From Azospirillum humicireducens (GTDB lineage Bacteria > Pseudomonadota > Alphaproteobacteria > Azospirillales > Azospirillaceae), in the NCBI RefSeq assembly GCF_001639105.2, contig NZ_CP028902.1, positions 504,224 to 554,804 on the forward strand: 50,581 nt of DNA. The letters are read 5' to 3'. A program made the position numbers and the translations under genes. The notes below the pieces were generated by a model. That model was not told where the DNA came from, did no database searches, and was given only the letters and a program-made list of their open reading frames with translations. Below are positions 43,005 through 50,581 of this stretch, piece after piece. Numbering within the stretch: the stretch's first letter is position 1; the number at the start of each line of letters is the position of its first letter.

Positions 43005-43040
43005 ATCAATTATACCTACTCATCAAGTAGGAAAATTGAT
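43005..43040 (-). promoter_or_regulatory. XRE-cupin promoter with the operator in its spacer
   Basis: On the minus strand a perfect -10 TATAAT (43009-43014) is preceded by a 17-bp spacer that is itself the palindrome CCTACT-TGATG-AGTAGG (43015-43031). Outer arms ATCAATT/AATTGAT extend the dyad to 36 bp. The -35 is poor. It sits in an AT-rich island (about 43000-43120) amid GC-rich DNA. Predicted start is about 70 bp before the regulator ATG. Confidence 0.6.
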
Positions 43041-43117
43041 TTCATGTTGTGAATTAATCCTGTAATCGCATTTATATACTATATTTTCATGTATAATTTT
43101 GCGATGATCCGAACGAC

Positions 43118-43158
43118 AAAACGCCACGCCCGTCCGGGATGGCCGGACGGGCGTGGCG
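43118..43158 (-). terminator. Rho-independent terminator of the hibernation-factor gene
   Basis: Read on the minus strand, a perfect 16-bp stem with a five-base loop is followed by TTTTG. One arm is CGCCACGCCCGTCCGG. It lies about 36 bp after the hpf-like stop, and the T-run is on the correct side. This is the clearest intrinsic terminator in the window. Confidence 0.9.
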
Positions 43159-43194
43159 CTGGGCGTATCGCAGCGGATGGGGCCGGACCGGCGC

Positions 43195-43563
43195 TTACGT
43201 CAGGGCGGCGTCAGGCTCCGGAGTGTGGGACTTCACCTCGTGCCGGTGCCGCTCGGCGAAGCGTTCCAGGACACGGCGGGCGGCGTCGAAGGCATCGCGG
43301 ATGGCCGCATCGGCGGTCTCGTGGCCATGGCCGCCGGATTTGTCGCTGCGGACGACCAGTTCCTCTCCGGGGACGGTCATGGCGATCTGGACGGTGAACT
43401 GCTTGCCCTGATGCTGGTGGCGGTGGGGAACCTCGAAGACCACGCGCTTGGCCAGGATGCGGCCGAAGAAGCGGTCGAGCTTTTCGGCATGCTCGCGGAT
43501 CAGATGCTCCAGGGCGGGAGACGGGTCGATGTTGCGGAAGGCGATCTGCAACGGTTGACGCAT
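43195..43563 (-). CDS. hpf: Ribosome hibernation-promoting factor, HPF/RaiA family
   Basis: A 122-residue S30AE-domain protein that binds the 30S subunit and stalls translation in stationary phase or starvation. The fold begins LQIAFRNIDPSPALEHLIREHAEKLDRFFGRILAKRVVFEVP and ends AADAAIRDAFDAARRVLERFAERHRH. It lacks the long C-terminal dimerisation domain, so it is a short-type factor. AAGGAG seven bases before ATG 43563 sets the start. It has its own terminator and no rpoN neighbour. An FNR-like box lies about 145 bp upstream. Confidence 0.87.
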   Translation of the reverse strand: MRQPLQIAFRNIDPSPALEHLIREHAEKLDRFFGRILAKRVVFEVPHRHQHQGKQFTVQIAMTVPGEELVVRSDKSGGHGHETADAAIRDAFDAARRVLERFAERHRHEVKSHTPEPDAALT

Positions 43564-43707
43564 GACCAAACTCCTTGTTCGGCGCGCGGAATGGACCTGA
43601 ACGGCCGCTCTCCCGCGGGGCCCGGCGCGACCCCCGGTGCCGCTCAAGGGCCTTTGGGGTGGCGGGGACTTGATGAGGCCAGGATCGCACATCTGAAAAA
43701 TCACGCA

Positions 43708-43721
43708 TTAATCTGGGTCAA
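43708..43721. promoter_or_regulatory. FNR/FixK-like box upstream of hpf
   Basis: TTAATCTGGGTCAA matches TTGAT-N4-RTCAA with one mismatch. It lies 145 bp before hpf, at a distance that would allow activation of a start site near 43675. Hibernation factors are often induced by oxygen limitation. A single near-match, so chance is possible. Confidence 0.3.
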
Positions 43722-43760
43722 TGCGGCCTTCGGTTGCCGGATGTAGACTCCCGCCCGTTT

Positions 43761-44849
43761 TCAGGCCAGGCCGATCAGATGGATCAGGCCCAGGCTGACC
43801 GCGCCCAGCATGAGAAGGCAGAGGACGACCGCCGCGGTCACCCGCCCGCCCGCCCGCGCCACCGTCCGCACATCGACCCCCAGCCCGAGCGCCGCCATCG
43901 ACACCACGGTCAGCAGCGTCGCCGCATGCCCCATCGGCACCAGGGCTGGCTGCGGAATGAGGTCGAGGGAGCGCAGGGCGATCATCGCCAGGAAGCCCTG
44001 GATGAACCACGGCACCAGACGACGGACCGGCGGCGCGGCCGGACGGCGGGCGGCGGACGCAGTCCTGTCCAGCTGCGGCGCCAGCAGCGACAGAATCAGG
44101 CAGACCGGGCCCAGCATCAGCACGCGCACCAGCTTCACCAGCGTGCCGACCTGCACCGCCGTGCTGCCCAGCGGGGCGGCGGCGGCGATCACCTGCGGCA
44201 CGGCATAGACGGTCAGCCCCGCCAGCGCGCCATACTGCACGCCGCTCAGCTTCAACCCGAGGCCGATCACGGGCAGGGCCAGCACGACGGCCACCCCCAG
44301 CACGGCGGTGTAGGCGATGGAGGCGGCAACGTCCTCGCTGTCCGCATCGATCACCGGCGCCACCGCGGCGATGGCGGAATTGCCGCAGATGGCGTTGCCG
44401 CAAGCCACCAGCAGAGCCATCCGCACCGGCAGGCCGAGCAGCCGGCCGATGCCGAACCCCGCCGCGACTGCGACCAGAACCACGGCGGCGATGCCCAGCA
44501 GAAGCGCCGGTCCGGCCGACAGGATGGTGGCGGCGCTGACCGTCGCGCCGAGCAGCACGACCGCCACCTCCAGCAGGGTCTTGGCCGAGAAGGCGATGCC
44601 CGGACGCCAGAGCGCGGACGGCGTCCACATCGTGCGCAGCGCGGTGCCGATCAGGATCGCCAGCACCAGCGCCTCGATCCACGGCTCGCCGAACAGCCGC
44701 GCCTCCCCCCAGCCGGCGGCGAAGGCCAGGACCGTGACCGCGGCGCACAGGGCGATGCCGGGCAGAACGCTGCCGATTTGGCCGAACATGAGGGAAAGGA
44801 CGGAACGTCCCGGCGCCGGCCTTGCCGGTGCCATGGCGTCAGGGGGCAT
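43761..44849 (-). CDS. YeiH-family putative sulfate exporter
   Basis: A 362-residue membrane protein with about ten helices of the UPF0324/YeiH family. Diagnostic blocks are ALRTMWTPSALWRPGIAFSAKTLLEVAVVLLGATVS, ACGNAICGNSAIAAVAPVI and SMAALGLGVDVRTVARAGGR. The family is linked to sulfite/sulfate or taurine metabolism but biochemistry is thin. ATG 44849 has GGAG nine bases upstream; ATG 44864 adds five residues but has GGAG touching it. No LysR regulator is adjacent. Confidence 0.88.
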   Translation of the reverse strand: MPPDAMAPARPAPGRSVLSLMFGQIGSVLPGIALCAAVTVLAFAAGWGEARLFGEPWIEALVLAILIGTALRTMWTPSALWRPGIAFSAKTLLEVAVVLLGATVSAATILSAGPALLLGIAAVVLVAVAAGFGIGRLLGLPVRMALLVACGNAICGNSAIAAVAPVIDADSEDVAASIAYTAVLGVAVVLALPVIGLGLKLSGVQYGALAGLTVYAVPQVIAAAAPLGSTAVQVGTLVKLVRVLMLGPVCLILSLLAPQLDRTASAARRPAAPPVRRLVPWFIQGFLAMIALRSLDLIPQPALVPMGHAATLLTVVSMAALGLGVDVRTVARAGGRVTAAVVLCLLMLGAVSLGLIHLIGLA

Positions 44850-44967
44850 GGTCGGGGTCTCCAAAGGCGGGCGGCGGGGAAGGACGGTGCCGCTCCGGTA
44901 CAGGGACTATGGAGACCCAGACCGATCACATCCAACGCAATAACCTGATGTATTCGATCACTTCAAT

Positions 44968-46185
44968 TTATGGAACGCCCGCTCGGTCCGGCAGGCAGTC
45001 GTCGAAATCCGGGAGCTGCCAGGGACCGCCGAGCGCGGCGTTGCGCAGAAGAAGAACCAGCTCGTCGCGCGACCGGGTGACGGCGGTGTAGAGCCAGCGC
45101 CAGCGGTGTTCCCGGAAGGCGGCGGAGTCGTCCACCACCGTGACCGACGGGAATTCCGAGCCCTGGGCGGCGTGGCAGGTGATCAGCCAGGCCCAGTCAT
45201 AGAGCTGGATGTCCTTGCCCACCCGCGGCTGGACCATGCCCTCGGTATAGTGGGCCTGGAACATCCAGGGATGGACCATCAGCTTGCCGCGGGACCGCAC
45301 CTCGTCCTCCATCTGCACGCCCAGCGACCACAGGCCGGCGTCGCGGCCCTGGGCCTCGGCCGCCGGACGGGTCAGCGTGCCGATCATGCCGTTGTAGAGC
45401 CCCTCGTCCTTCTGGTTGCGCCGGCAGATGACGCGCTCCCCCGTCTGCGGCATCACCGACTCATGGCCGAGCAGCGCGCGCATCCGCTTGGTGTAGGTGG
45501 TGCGGACACGGTGGGTGCCGCAGATCGCCTGCGACGAGGGCCGCATCACAAGCGACTGTGTGCTGCGCTCCAGCGGCAGGACATGGACCTTGCCGACGGC
45601 GCCGAAGCGGCGCGGCATCTCATGCCGGCGCAGCAGGTGGGCGAGCCGGATGACCGGGCTTTCCCGCGCGGTGCGGTGCGGCTCGGTCAGGCGGAAATCG
45701 GGCTCGCCGCTGGTGAACAGGCCCTGGCCGGAAACCGGCGGCAGCTGGTAATCGTCGGCGATCACCAGGATCTTCTTCTCCGTCCGCAGAAGGTCGCGGG
45801 CCACGTCGTCGCCGATCATCGACCCCTCGTCGCAGACGATCAGGTCGGCATCGGCAATCGGGCCGTCGCTGCGGCGGGAGAAGAACAGCTCGCCGGTGTC
45901 GCCGTCCTTGCGCGGGGCGTAGAGCAGCGAGTGCAGGGTCGCCGCCCCCTCGATCCCCTTCTGGCGCAGGACCTGGGCGGCCTTGCCGGTCGGCGCGCCG
46001 ACCACATAATCGGTCAACCGACGACGGTCCAGCAGATGCTCCAGCACGAAGGCGGTGGTCTTGCTCTTTCCCGTTCCCGCCTCTCCGGCGAGCCAGAAGA
46101 CCTGCGGCGCCCGGTCGTCCGTGTACCATGCATCGATCGCCTGGATCGCGCGGTGCTGCTCGTCGGTCGGCGTGTCGGATTGCAT
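44968..46185 (-). CDS. RecD-like superfamily 1 helicase
   Basis: A 405-residue ATP-dependent helicase. Motif I is WLAGEAGTGKSKTT, motif Ia TPTGKAA-like (GAPTGKAAQVLRQKG), motif II VCDEGSM, motif III ILVIADDYQLPPV, motif V ITCHAAQGSEFPSVTVVDDS and motif VI YTAVTRSRDELVLL. It lacks the N-terminal domains of RecD2, so it resembles the short helicases seen near phage and replication genes. The frame is open upstream over the divergent gene, but ATG 46185 fits the family start. Confidence 0.86.
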   Translation of the reverse strand: MQSDTPTDEQHRAIQAIDAWYTDDRAPQVFWLAGEAGTGKSKTTAFVLEHLLDRRRLTDYVVGAPTGKAAQVLRQKGIEGAATLHSLLYAPRKDGDTGELFFSRRSDGPIADADLIVCDEGSMIGDDVARDLLRTEKKILVIADDYQLPPVSGQGLFTSGEPDFRLTEPHRTARESPVIRLAHLLRRHEMPRRFGAVGKVHVLPLERSTQSLVMRPSSQAICGTHRVRTTYTKRMRALLGHESVMPQTGERVICRRNQKDEGLYNGMIGTLTRPAAEAQGRDAGLWSLGVQMEDEVRSRGKLMVHPWMFQAHYTEGMVQPRVGKDIQLYDWAWLITCHAAQGSEFPSVTVVDDSAAFREHRWRWLYTAVTRSRDELVLLLRNAALGGPWQLPDFDDCLPDRAGVP

Positions 46186-46362
46186 CGGGTCCAAACCAGG
46201 ATCAAACCATGAATCAAGGCGGCACATTAGCCTGCCCACCCGCCGGCGGTCCAGTGGCGATCCGCCTCGATGCCGATATGCAGCCCCTCCCCTTTCAAGC
46301 GTGAGCGCGACTGCGCACATGCTGTGCTCCCCCTCGCCGCCACTGAAGAGGATTCGTCCCGC

Positions 46363-47337
46363 ATGCGTAACCCCTACTGGCAAGGACCCGTCTCCTCGAA
46401 CTTCGATGGGGTGCGCTTCTTCAATCCGGGAGAGCCGGACACCGACCGCTCGCTGCGCCAGCTGCTGCGCTGGCAGTTCGGCCGCCGCAAGGTCAGATGG
46501 CCGGGCGAGGTGCCTGTCACCCCCGCCGTGCCGAACCCGGAGGCCGACGCGCTGCGCGTGACGGTGGTGGGGCATGCGACCGCGCTGATCCAGGCGCCAG
46601 GGCTGAACATCCTGACCGATCCGGTCTGGTCGGAGCGGGCGAGCCCGGTGCGCTTCGCCGGGCCGAAGCGGGCAACGGAGCCGGGCATCCGCTTCGACGA
46701 CCTGCCGCGGATCGACGCCGTTCTGCTGTCGCACAACCATTACGACCATATGGACATCGACACGCTGAGGCGGTTGCAGGAGCGTGACGCGCCGCTGGTC
46801 GTCACGCCGCTCGGCAACGACACCATCCTGCGCAAGCATATGCCCGGGATAAGGACGGCCGCGGGCGACTGGTGGAGCCGGTTCGAGATTGCCGCGGACA
46901 CCGAGGTCCACATCGTACCGGCGAACCACTGGTCGTCGCGGACGGTGCGCGACCGGCGGATGGCGCTGTGGGGCGGCTTCTTCCTGCGCACGCCGGCCGG
47001 CACGCTCTATTTCGCCGGCGACACCGGCTATGGCACCGGGGCGGCCTTCAAGGCGATCCACCGGCGGCTCGGCGGCTGCGATCTCGCCCTGATCCCCATC
47101 GGCGCCTACGATCCGCGCTGGTTCATGTCCGCCCAGCATTGCGACCCGGAGGAGGCGGTGCGGATCATGCTGGATGTCGGAGCGCGGAAGGCCGTCGGCA
47201 TCCATTGGGGCACCTTCGCCCTGACAGACGAGCCGCGCGAGGAGCCGCCGGAGCGGCTGCGCGCCACGCTGGCCGCCCATGGCGTCGAACCCGGCAGGTT
47301 CGAAGCGGCCTTTCCGGGAATGGTGGTGAGCGCCTGA
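46363..47337 (+). CDS. MBL-fold metallohydrolase, NAPE-PLD/UlaG-like
   Basis: A 324-residue beta-lactamase-fold hydrolase. The metal motif is SHNHYDHMD (HxHxDH), with further ligands in PANHWSS, FAGDTGYG and GIHWGTF. The opening MRNPYWQGPVSSNFDGVRFFNPGEP is typical of bacterial NAPE-phospholipase D-like or UlaG-like proteins. The substrate is unknown. It is divergent from the helicase gene; the 177-bp gap (46186-46362) must hold both promoters but shows no clear element. Confidence 0.88.
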   Translation: MRNPYWQGPVSSNFDGVRFFNPGEPDTDRSLRQLLRWQFGRRKVRWPGEVPVTPAVPNPEADALRVTVVGHATALIQAPGLNILTDPVWSERASPVRFAGPKRATEPGIRFDDLPRIDAVLLSHNHYDHMDIDTLRRLQERDAPLVVTPLGNDTILRKHMPGIRTAAGDWWSRFEIAADTEVHIVPANHWSSRTVRDRRMALWGGFFLRTPAGTLYFAGDTGYGTGAAFKAIHRRLGGCDLALIPIGAYDPRWFMSAQHCDPEEAVRIMLDVGARKAVGIHWGTFALTDEPREEPPERLRATLAAHGVEPGRFEAAFPGMVVSA

Positions 47338-47380
47338 CGGGCGGGCCGGCGCTCACCCGCCCCCCATCAAGCCGGACACA

Positions 47381-48382
47381 TCACGCCGGTGTCGGCGCCT
47401 GTTCCGGCAACACGCCCGACGCCTTCAGCTCCCGCCAGAAATCGGCGGGGATCGGCTGCGCCATCAGCTGGACATTCTCCTGCAGGCGCGCCGGGTTCTT
47501 GGTTCCGGGAATGACCGAGGCGACCACCGGATGGGCGGCGCAGAACTGCAGCGCCGCCGCACGCAGATCGACTCCATGGCGGCCGGCGACCTCCGCCAGC
47601 CGGTCGCGGGCGGCGACCTTGTCGGATGAGGCCTCCTGGTACTCGAAGGTGTTGCCGCCGGCGATGAGGCCGGAGTTGTAGGGGCCGCCGACCACCACAT
47701 GCACGCCGCGCTCCGCGCAGCGCGGGAACAATTCATCCAGCGCCGGCTGGTTCAGCAGGCTGTAGCGGCCGGCCAGCAGGAACACGTCGGGGTCGGCGCG
47801 TTCCAGCGCCATGACGCAGGGCTCCACCCGGTTGACTCCCAGGCCCCAGGCGCGGATCACACCCTCCTCGCGCAGCCGCGTGAGCGCCACGGCGGCGCCC
47901 CTCATGGCGGTGTCGAACACCTCCAGCCAGCGGTCGCCATGGGCGTCCTCGGCGCAGTCGTGGATGTAGGCGATGTCGATGCGCGCCATGCCCAGCCGCT
48001 GCAGGCTGTCCTCGATCGACCGGCGGACGCCGTCGGCGGTATAGTCGTAATCGACGCGGAACGGCAGCCCCTTCACGAAGGGGCCATGGCGTCCGCCCTT
48101 GCTCCCGTCCGCGCGGAGCAGCCGCCCGACCTTGGTGGACAGCACGAACCCGTCGCGCGGACGGTTGCGCAACACATGGCCGAACCGGTGTTCGGAAATG
48201 CCGGGACCATATTCGGGAGCGGTGTCGAAATAGCGGATGCCGGCATTCCAGGCGGCGTCGAGCGTGGCTTCGGCGATGTCGTCCGCAACCTCCTCGAACA
48301 TGTTGCCCAGGGGAGCGCCGCCGAAGCCGAGCGGGCCGGGCGGAGCGAAATGCGCGCTGTCTGGCATGGGAGCCCTCATCAT
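47381..48382 (-). CDS. Aldo/keto reductase
   Basis: A 333-residue NADP-dependent oxidoreductase of the aldo/keto reductase fold, closest by eye to D-threo-aldose/L-fucose dehydrogenase types. The catalytic tetrad is in YFDTAPEYG (Asp, Tyr), LSTKVGR (Lys) and YIHDCAED (His). The cofactor end is VVASVIPGTKNPARLQEN. GGGAG eight bases before ATG 48382 sets the start. It converges with the MBL gene and has no obvious pathway partners beside it. Confidence 0.9.
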   Translation of the reverse strand: MMRAPMPDSAHFAPPGPLGFGGAPLGNMFEEVADDIAEATLDAAWNAGIRYFDTAPEYGPGISEHRFGHVLRNRPRDGFVLSTKVGRLLRADGSKGGRHGPFVKGLPFRVDYDYTADGVRRSIEDSLQRLGMARIDIAYIHDCAEDAHGDRWLEVFDTAMRGAAVALTRLREEGVIRAWGLGVNRVEPCVMALERADPDVFLLAGRYSLLNQPALDELFPRCAERGVHVVVGGPYNSGLIAGGNTFEYQEASSDKVAARDRLAEVAGRHGVDLRAAALQFCAAHPVVASVIPGTKNPARLQENVQLMAQPIPADFWRELKASGVLPEQAPTPA

Positions 48383-48456
48383 GTCCGGCGCTCCCGCCGC
48401 CGGGCGGGGTGCCGATGCCTTTGGTTGCCCACCGTCAACACCGCCATTCGCCGCAC

Positions 48457-48486
48457 CGTTCCGAACCCGATCGTTCCGAACCCGAT
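48457..48486. repeat. Two tandem copies of a 15-bp unit
   Basis: CGTTCCGAACCCGAT occurs twice back to back just beyond the diguanylate cyclase stop codon. Origin unclear; it looks like a simple local duplication. Confidence 0.75.
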
Positions 48487-48487
48487 G

Positions 48488-50374
48488 TCAGGCGGCCGAG
48501 GCTTGGCGGTCGCGGCCGGCGCTCTTGGCAAGGTAGAGCGCGCGGTCGGCCTGCGCCAGCAGGTCGTCCAGCCTGCAACGCCGCCCGGACACACCGATGC
48601 CGATGCTGACGGTGACGGTCAGCTCCCGCCTGCTCCCCGGCACCTGCACCCGCACCTCGCGGACATCCGCCAGCAGCCGTTCGGCCACATGCTCGGCACC
48701 GCTGCCGTCGGTCCCCGGCAGGATGATGGCGAACTCCTCGCCCCCCAGGCGCCCCAGCAGGTCGCCGCTGCGCACCGCCGATCCCAGGATGCCGGCGAGA
48801 GCGCGCAGAACGTCGTCGCCGGCCTGATGACCGAAACCGTCGTTGATCGCCTTGAAATGGTCGGCGTCGATCATCAGCACGCTGACCGGGCTGCCCTGGC
48901 GCCAACCAGCCTCGAGCAGGGCGCTGCCGCGCTCCATGAAGGCGCGCCGGTTCAGAAGGCCGGTCAGGGCGTCGAGATTCGCCAGTTCCCACAGCCTCTC
49001 CTCCTGCAGCTTGCGCTCGCGGATGTCGCGCAGGACGCCGACATGGATCGCCTCACCCTCGCTCTCCGAGCGACCCAGGGTGAGTTCGACCGGGAATTCG
49101 ACGCCGCTGCGGTGCCGGGCGACCAGTTCGTGGCTGGCGCCCTGTCTCGACCAGCCAAGGGTGTCGAAGCGGCCGGAGCCGGACAGGGTGGACGGATCGT
49201 TCGGCAGCCCCGGCAGGATCAGGTCGACGTTCCTGCCGATCACATCGTCGGCCGGATAGCCGAACAGGGCGGTCGCCGCCGGATTGAGGAACTGCACCGT
49301 GCCGTTGCCGTCCATCACAAGCATCGCGTCGCGTGCCGTCGCCAGGAAGGTGGTCAGCCGCTGTTCGCTGCGCCGCAGGGCGGCTGTCCGCTCCGCCACC
49401 CGCTGCTCCAGCCGGGCGTTCGCCTCGGCCAGATCCTGCATGGCGTGCCGCCGCCGGGCGACCTGCCGGTAGAGCACCACGGACAGGACCGCGCCGCCGC
49501 CGCTGAGCACGACATCCAGGGCGAAATAGGCCGGCAACCGGCTGATCCAGTCTGCGATCGCATCCGGCGTGCGGATCGCAACGGCCGCGACGATACCGTA
49601 GCGGGGGCTCACCTCATAGGCGCCAGGTCCGACCACATCAGGCATCACCGAAACGCGCTGGAATGCTGCGACGGTGCCGGGTGCCGTCGATTGCTGACGG
49701 AAAAGGGGCCATTCGGCGGCCGGCTGGCCCAGGCAATCGGTCTTGGGCAGGCAGCCGAACACGTAGCCGGACGGGGACAGGATGGCCGCCTTCATTCCCT
49801 CGGGAAGCGCCGAGGCGTGCAGGGTGGCGAAGAAGAGCTCGGGATCGATGGCAGCCGCGATGATCCCGATCAACCTGCCGAAGCGATCTTCGATGCGCCG
49901 GCTCACCGGCACGACCCATTCGCCGGTGACGCGGCTGATGACGGGCTTGCCGATGAACAGGGTGTCGGCGTTGCCTGACAGATGGTGGTGGACATAATCC
50001 CGGTCGGACAGATCGATGCGAGCGGGGGAGTTGCTCCGGGAATCGTAGCGCAGGTGCCCCTCCGCCGAGACGACGAACATGCTGCGGAGGATGGGCGTGA
50101 TCCGGTGCTGATGAACGAGCAGCCGGTGAATGTCCACGTCATCGAGCCCGGCGATCCGCTCCGACGCGCGCATGAACTCCGACACCATGGACATGCTGCG
50201 ATTGACGATCTCCAGCACCTCGTCCATGTGCTTGGCATTGTTCGCGGCGGCGAGGGCGGCGACATCCACCATGGAGCGGAGGGCGGCCTCGCGCTCCGCC
50301 GCCAGCAGAGCGCCGAGCACCCCGTTGAGCAGGCCGATCAGTCCGATGGTCGCGAGGACCCATGCGCGCTTCAT
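48488..50374 (-). CDS. Membrane diguanylate cyclase with periplasmic sensor and PAS
   Basis: A 628-residue enzyme that makes c-di-GMP. A first membrane helix (VLATIGLIGLLNGVLGALL) and a second near residue 295 (FALDVVLSGGGAVLSVVLY) enclose a dCache-like periplasmic region with DRDYVHHHLSGNADTLFIGKPV. A coiled coil and a PAS domain (FLATARDAMLVMDGNGTVQFLNPAATALFGY) follow. The catalytic domain has GGEEF, and an RSGD inhibitory site sits five residues before it. No EAL domain is present. The frame opens 20 codons earlier, but ATG 50374 leads directly into the membrane helix. Confidence 0.92.
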   Translation of the reverse strand: MKRAWVLATIGLIGLLNGVLGALLAAEREAALRSMVDVAALAAANNAKHMDEVLEIVNRSMSMVSEFMRASERIAGLDDVDIHRLLVHQHRITPILRSMFVVSAEGHLRYDSRSNSPARIDLSDRDYVHHHLSGNADTLFIGKPVISRVTGEWVVPVSRRIEDRFGRLIGIIAAAIDPELFFATLHASALPEGMKAAILSPSGYVFGCLPKTDCLGQPAAEWPLFRQQSTAPGTVAAFQRVSVMPDVVGPGAYEVSPRYGIVAAVAIRTPDAIADWISRLPAYFALDVVLSGGGAVLSVVLYRQVARRRHAMQDLAEANARLEQRVAERTAALRRSEQRLTTFLATARDAMLVMDGNGTVQFLNPAATALFGYPADDVIGRNVDLILPGLPNDPSTLSGSGRFDTLGWSRQGASHELVARHRSGVEFPVELTLGRSESEGEAIHVGVLRDIRERKLQEERLWELANLDALTGLLNRRAFMERGSALLEAGWRQGSPVSVLMIDADHFKAINDGFGHQAGDDVLRALAGILGSAVRSGDLLGRLGGEEFAIILPGTDGSGAEHVAERLLADVREVRVQVPGSRRELTVTVSIGIGVSGRRCRLDDLLAQADRALYLAKSAGRDRQASAA

Positions 50375-50543
50375 GTCCACACACGCCACAGTGCCGGGAC
50401 GGCCAGCATCCTTCGCAGAGTGCCAGCCACGCAATTGGGACCCACCGCAGTTGCAGACGGACCGAACGCCATCCCGGCCATCATCGGCCCGTTCATGGGC
50501 GGAGTGCGGACATCCGGCCGATGCCAGCGGTTGTTGATGATGA

Positions 50544-50564
50544 CCGCTGGTATCATACCAGCGG
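50544..50564. promoter_or_regulatory. Perfect 21-bp palindrome at the window edge
   Basis: CCGCTGGTAT, a single C, ATACCAGCGG. It lies about 170 bp upstream of the diguanylate cyclase and may be an operator or a terminator for a gene beyond the window. Positions 50375-50543 show no other clear feature. Confidence 0.5.
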
Positions 50565-50581
50565 CTCTTGATCCTGACCTG

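Noticed and set aside
43089..43397. 102-codon plus-strand ORF starting in the AT-rich island
   Set aside because: It runs through the intrinsic terminator and antisense to the hibernation-factor gene; its composition is that of a shadow.

Overview
The window reads as a stretch of chromosome or chromid from a very GC-rich alphaproteobacterium. An Azospirillum or other Rhodospirillales relative is my guess from codon use, dense ATGA-type gene overlaps, and the abundance of FixJ-type and NtrC-type regulators. No rRNA, tRNA, CRISPR array, transposase or prophage gene was seen.

Region 1 (1-3.1 kb, plus strand): a serine transporter and an L-serine ammonia-lyase. Region 2 (3.2-14.1 kb, minus strand): an ABC importer of the iron/phosphonate/phosphoglycerate type with two phosphatases. 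It is preceded by a near-perfect sigma54 promoter and by a three-gene signalling set resembling PgtC-PgtB-PgtA. The sensor's periplasmic protein is a full-length paralogue of the importer's own binding protein. Region 3 (14.2-20.4 kb, minus strand): a sigma70-like promoter and a TPP riboswitch lead a tightly overlapped operon of LuxE-like acyl-protein synthetase, LuxC-like acyl-CoA reductase, a NitT/TauT/ThiXYZ-type ABC importer and an SDR reductase. I know of no description of this combination. It suggests import of an oxidised (carboxylic acid) thiamine precursor and its reduction to the alcohol.

Region 4 (20.5-22.9 kb): a cyclic-nucleotide-binding-domain remnant, an ECF sigma/anti-sigma pair and two small membrane proteins. 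Region 5 (22.9-29.5 kb, plus strand): a Zur-like palindrome and a small ORF, then a cobalamin riboswitch leading an ABC importer, a CbiX-like/[2Fe-2S] ferredoxin fusion and a TonB-dependent receptor. Region 6 (29.5-39.8 kb): a signalling block of two FixJ-type regulators, a PAS histidine kinase, an AraC regulator, a lone receiver and a 1701-residue pseudokinase/AAA/GAF/histidine kinase.

Region 7 (39.8-50.4 kb): mixed single genes. These are an RsbQ-like hydrolase, a DUF305 protein, an esterase with an XRE-cupin regulator, a ribosome hibernation factor with a textbook terminator, a YeiH-type exporter, a RecD-like helicase, an MBL-fold hydrolase, an aldo/keto reductase and a membrane diguanylate cyclase. 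All calls are by eye; no database search or computation was run.
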